From the NCBI GenBank assembly GCA_005800865.1, contig SYEI01000057.1, positions 1 through 5,730 of the forward strand: a stretch of DNA of 5,730 nt. The letters are read 5' to 3'. Positions 3,883-5,730 of the stretch are shown piece by piece. This stretch comes from Bacteroidota bacterium. GTDB lineage: Bacteria; Bacteroidota; Bacteroidia; B-17B0; Aurantibacillaceae. Each line of letters begins with the position of its first letter. Within the stretch, counting starts at the first letter, position 1. A model generated the notes under the pieces. It was not told where the DNA came from and made no database searches. It saw only the letters and a program-made list of their open reading frames with translations. Made by a program: the position numbers and the translations under genes.

Positions 3883-5730
3883 ATGAAGTTTTATAAATAT
3901 ACTGTAATACTAATCGCATTATTGATAAGCATTAACCATTATGCTCAGGAGCAATTACGCCCTTTGAGCGGCAATGGCAATTTGCCAAAAACAATAACTA
4001 CTAATTCTACTGTAAAAAAAGTAGCAACTACTACTTCTATCTATTTACCTTTTTTTGATGATTTTTCTTACTCCTATAAATCTCCTTATCCATCTGTCAA
4101 CAATTGGGTAGATTCAAATGTGTATGTGAATAGTGGCTTTGCAATTGCCCCCATATCATTAGGCGTTGCTACATTTGATGGTTTAAACAAAAAAGGCTAT
4201 CCTTATAATTTAAACGCTGCGGTTAATGTTTCTGCATCAGCCGATACATTAAAATCGAAGTCTATTCATTTAGATTCTATTCCTACTGCTAATCCCTTAG
4301 TATATAAAAAGTATAGCCCTAGCGATAGTATTGCTTTAACCTTTTATTATCAAGCCGAAGGTTTTGGAGAAGCTCCTGAGCCAAATGATTCACTATGTTT
4401 AGATTTTTTTAAACCAAAATTAAATCAATGGATGAAAGTTTGGGGTAAAGCTGGCTACAACCCAAGCGCTACAGATACTAACTTTTATAGAGTAAAAATT
4501 GGAATTGTTGACACCGCTTTTTTTCACGATGGCTTTCAATTTAGATTTAGAAACAAAGGCACAACAAGCGGTAGTTTAGATCATTGGAATATTGATTATA
4601 TACAAGTTAAAGACCAATATTATTATGATGATACTTTGCTAAATGATGCTTCGTTTGCTTACAAACCAAGTTCTTTTTTAAAAAATTATTCTGTCATTCC
4701 TTATCGCCAATATAACCAATCATTAGAGTTAGCAACTGGTTTTACAAATTTTCTCAGAAACAATTTTAACATCGCAAAATTTTCGGTTTATAATTATACG
4801 ATAACGCAAGGTCCTTCTCAAATTCTTGTGCCTACAGATGTTTACGGTACTTTTCCAAACCCAGGATTTTTGCCATTTGAAAACAATGGTTATTACTCTG
4901 GGGGTTCAAACAGTGCGGCACGTCCTATTTTTTCGCCAACAGGAACCCCGTTTCCAACAGCTCCATTTACAGACTCTACTTATTTTACTATCAAGCATAG
5001 TCTTACAACACCAGCAGATGTTAAAAATGATAACGACACCGTTGTTCACATTCAACGATTTTCAAACTACTATGCCTATGATGATGGAAGCGCTGAACAA
5101 GGCTACTACTTAAATACATACGGTGCTAAAATAGCAGTGCGTTATACATTAAATGTAGCTGATACCTTAAAATCGGTTCGTATATATTTTGATCCAATCA
5201 CTCAAGGTGGGCTTATTTTAAATTCTACTTTCCGAATTAATGTGTGGAGCAACAATGGCGGCTCACCTGGAAGTGTGATTTACAAAGATAGTTTAATGTA
5301 TCCTGAGTATGAATCGGGTAGTTATAATATGATTCCAACCTATTCATTAACATCTTGTTTGCCTTTGGGTGTTGGTTCTTATTTTATAGGAATTCAACAA
5401 ACCACCAATCAACCATTAAATATTGGTTTTGATAGAAACACCAATCATAAAAACTCCTTATATTATAATATTTCTGGAAGTTGGTCTCAATCTTCTATCA
5501 ATGGTTCTTTGATGATTAACCCAGTGATGGGTTGTGTAGACCCTCCTATAATTATTGGTGTTGCAGAACATACAAAAAACAATCTTGCAAAGATATTCCC
5601 TAATCCTGCGCAAGATATGATAACGGTTAGTTATCCTGGAAATCAATTGGAAACTACTGAATTAGAAATTACAACAGCAATAGGACAAACCGTATTTACA
5701 AAAAGCATCACAAGCAACGAACAAATCGAT
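3883..5730 (+). CDS. Secreted T9SS type A sorting-domain protein, 3'-truncated by window end
   Basis: Open from ATG at 3883 through the last base (616 codons, no stop). A signal peptide (residues 1 to about 21, MKFYKYTVILIALLISINHYA, likely cut before Gln22) directs export through Sec. Residues about 55-245 read as a jelly-roll/MAM-like beta-sandwich (start PFFDDFSY, end WNIDYIQV). A second beta-rich region spans about 395-550 (YYAYDDGSAEQGYYL, FRINVWSNNGG). No catalytic motif was found. From about residue 558 the type A sorting domain begins (LAKIFPNPAQDMITVSYPG, then ELEITTAIGQTVFTKSI); it is normally about 70-80 residues, so roughly 10-20 residues and the stop lie beyond the window. After crossing the outer membrane such cargo is released or anchored to the surface. 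It follows the PASTA gene by 12 bases with an A-rich leader and no Shine-Dalgarno. Function is unknown; a surface adhesin or structural role is a guess. Confidence 0.93.
   Translation, partial: MKFYKYTVILIALLISINHYAQEQLRPLSGNGNLPKTITTNSTVKKVATTTSIYLPFFDDFSYSYKSPYPSVNNWVDSNVYVNSGFAIAPISLGVATFDGLNKKGYPYNLNAAVNVSASADTLKSKSIHLDSIPTANPLVYKKYSPSDSIALTFYYQAEGFGEAPEPNDSLCLDFFKPKLNQWMKVWGKAGYNPSATDTNFYRVKIGIVDTAFFHDGFQFRFRNKGTTSGSLDHWNIDYIQVKDQYYYDDTLLNDASFAYKPSSFLKNYSVIPYRQYNQSLELATGFTNFLRNNFNIAKFSVYNYTITQGPSQILVPTDVYGTFPNPGFLPFENNGYYSGGSNSAARPIFSPTGTPFPTAPFTDSTYFTIKHSLTTPADVKNDNDTVVHIQRFSNYYAYDDGSAEQGYYLNTYGAKIAVRYTLNVADTLKSVRIYFDPITQGGLILNSTFRINVWSNNGGSPGSVIYKDSLMYPEYESGSYNMIPTYSLTSCLPLGVGSYFIGIQQTTNQPLNIGFDRNTNHKNSLYYNISGSWSQSSINGSLMINPVMGCVDPPIIIGVAEHTKNNLAKIFPNPAQDMITVSYPGNQLETTELEITTAIGQTVFTKSITSNEQID

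Noticed and set aside
4826..5113. Plus-strand 95-codon frame inside the T9SS gene
   Set aside because: It is in another frame of a continuous 616-codon gene with signal peptide and sorting domain, and its product is Gln/Leu/Met-rich without a motif.
5458..5646. Minus-strand 62-codon frame over the end of the T9SS gene
   Set aside because: It is antisense to the sorting-domain coding region and shows no protein-like features.

Overview
The window is AT-rich and encodes only ordinary chromosomal genes. It almost certainly comes from a member of the Bacteroidota (class Bacteroidia, probably a Flavobacteriales, Chitinophagales or Sphingobacteriales lineage). Four observations support this: a protein with a C-terminal type IX secretion (T9SS) type A sorting domain; an HU protein with the Bacteroidota form of the DNA-binding arm; a tiny Lys/Arg-rich AURKAIP1/COX24-type peptide encoded just before an RNase E/G gene; and a TAnnTTTG-type promoter with start codons preceded by A/T-rich leaders instead of normally spaced Shine-Dalgarno sites. 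There are no mobile elements, tRNA or rRNA genes, or CRISPR arrays.

Layout. The left half is on the minus strand and, in transcription order, reads: HU-family nucleoid protein (3025 to 2708), membrane-anchored TPR protein (2708 to 1878, sharing one base with the HU gene), a 29-residue highly basic AURKAIP1/COX24-like peptide (1838 to 1749), two stem-loops (1751 to 1733 and 1712 to 1675), and an RNase E/G ribonuclease with a GTG start (1586 to 30). The intergenic region 3026-3261 separates two divergent units. It holds a good Bacteroidota promoter for the HU unit and a weaker candidate for the unit on the right. The right half is on the plus strand: a membrane-anchored protein with two PASTA domains (3262-3870), then, 12 bases later, a large secreted T9SS cargo protein (3883 to the window end), cut off inside its sorting domain.

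How they fit together. The minus-strand genes look like a growth and RNA/DNA housekeeping cluster: chromosome compaction (HU), a probable ribosome-associated micro-protein, and RNA maturation or decay (RNase E/G). The TPR protein is a scaffold of unknown partner. The plus-strand pair is cell-envelope related: a PASTA protein without a kinase or transpeptidase domain, and a secreted or surface beta-sandwich protein. I found no convincing undescribed multi-gene system. The items most worth checking are the micro-protein with its stop codon inside a hairpin, the Cys pair in the PASTA protein, and the excess of O-glycosylation-type motifs in the T9SS cargo.
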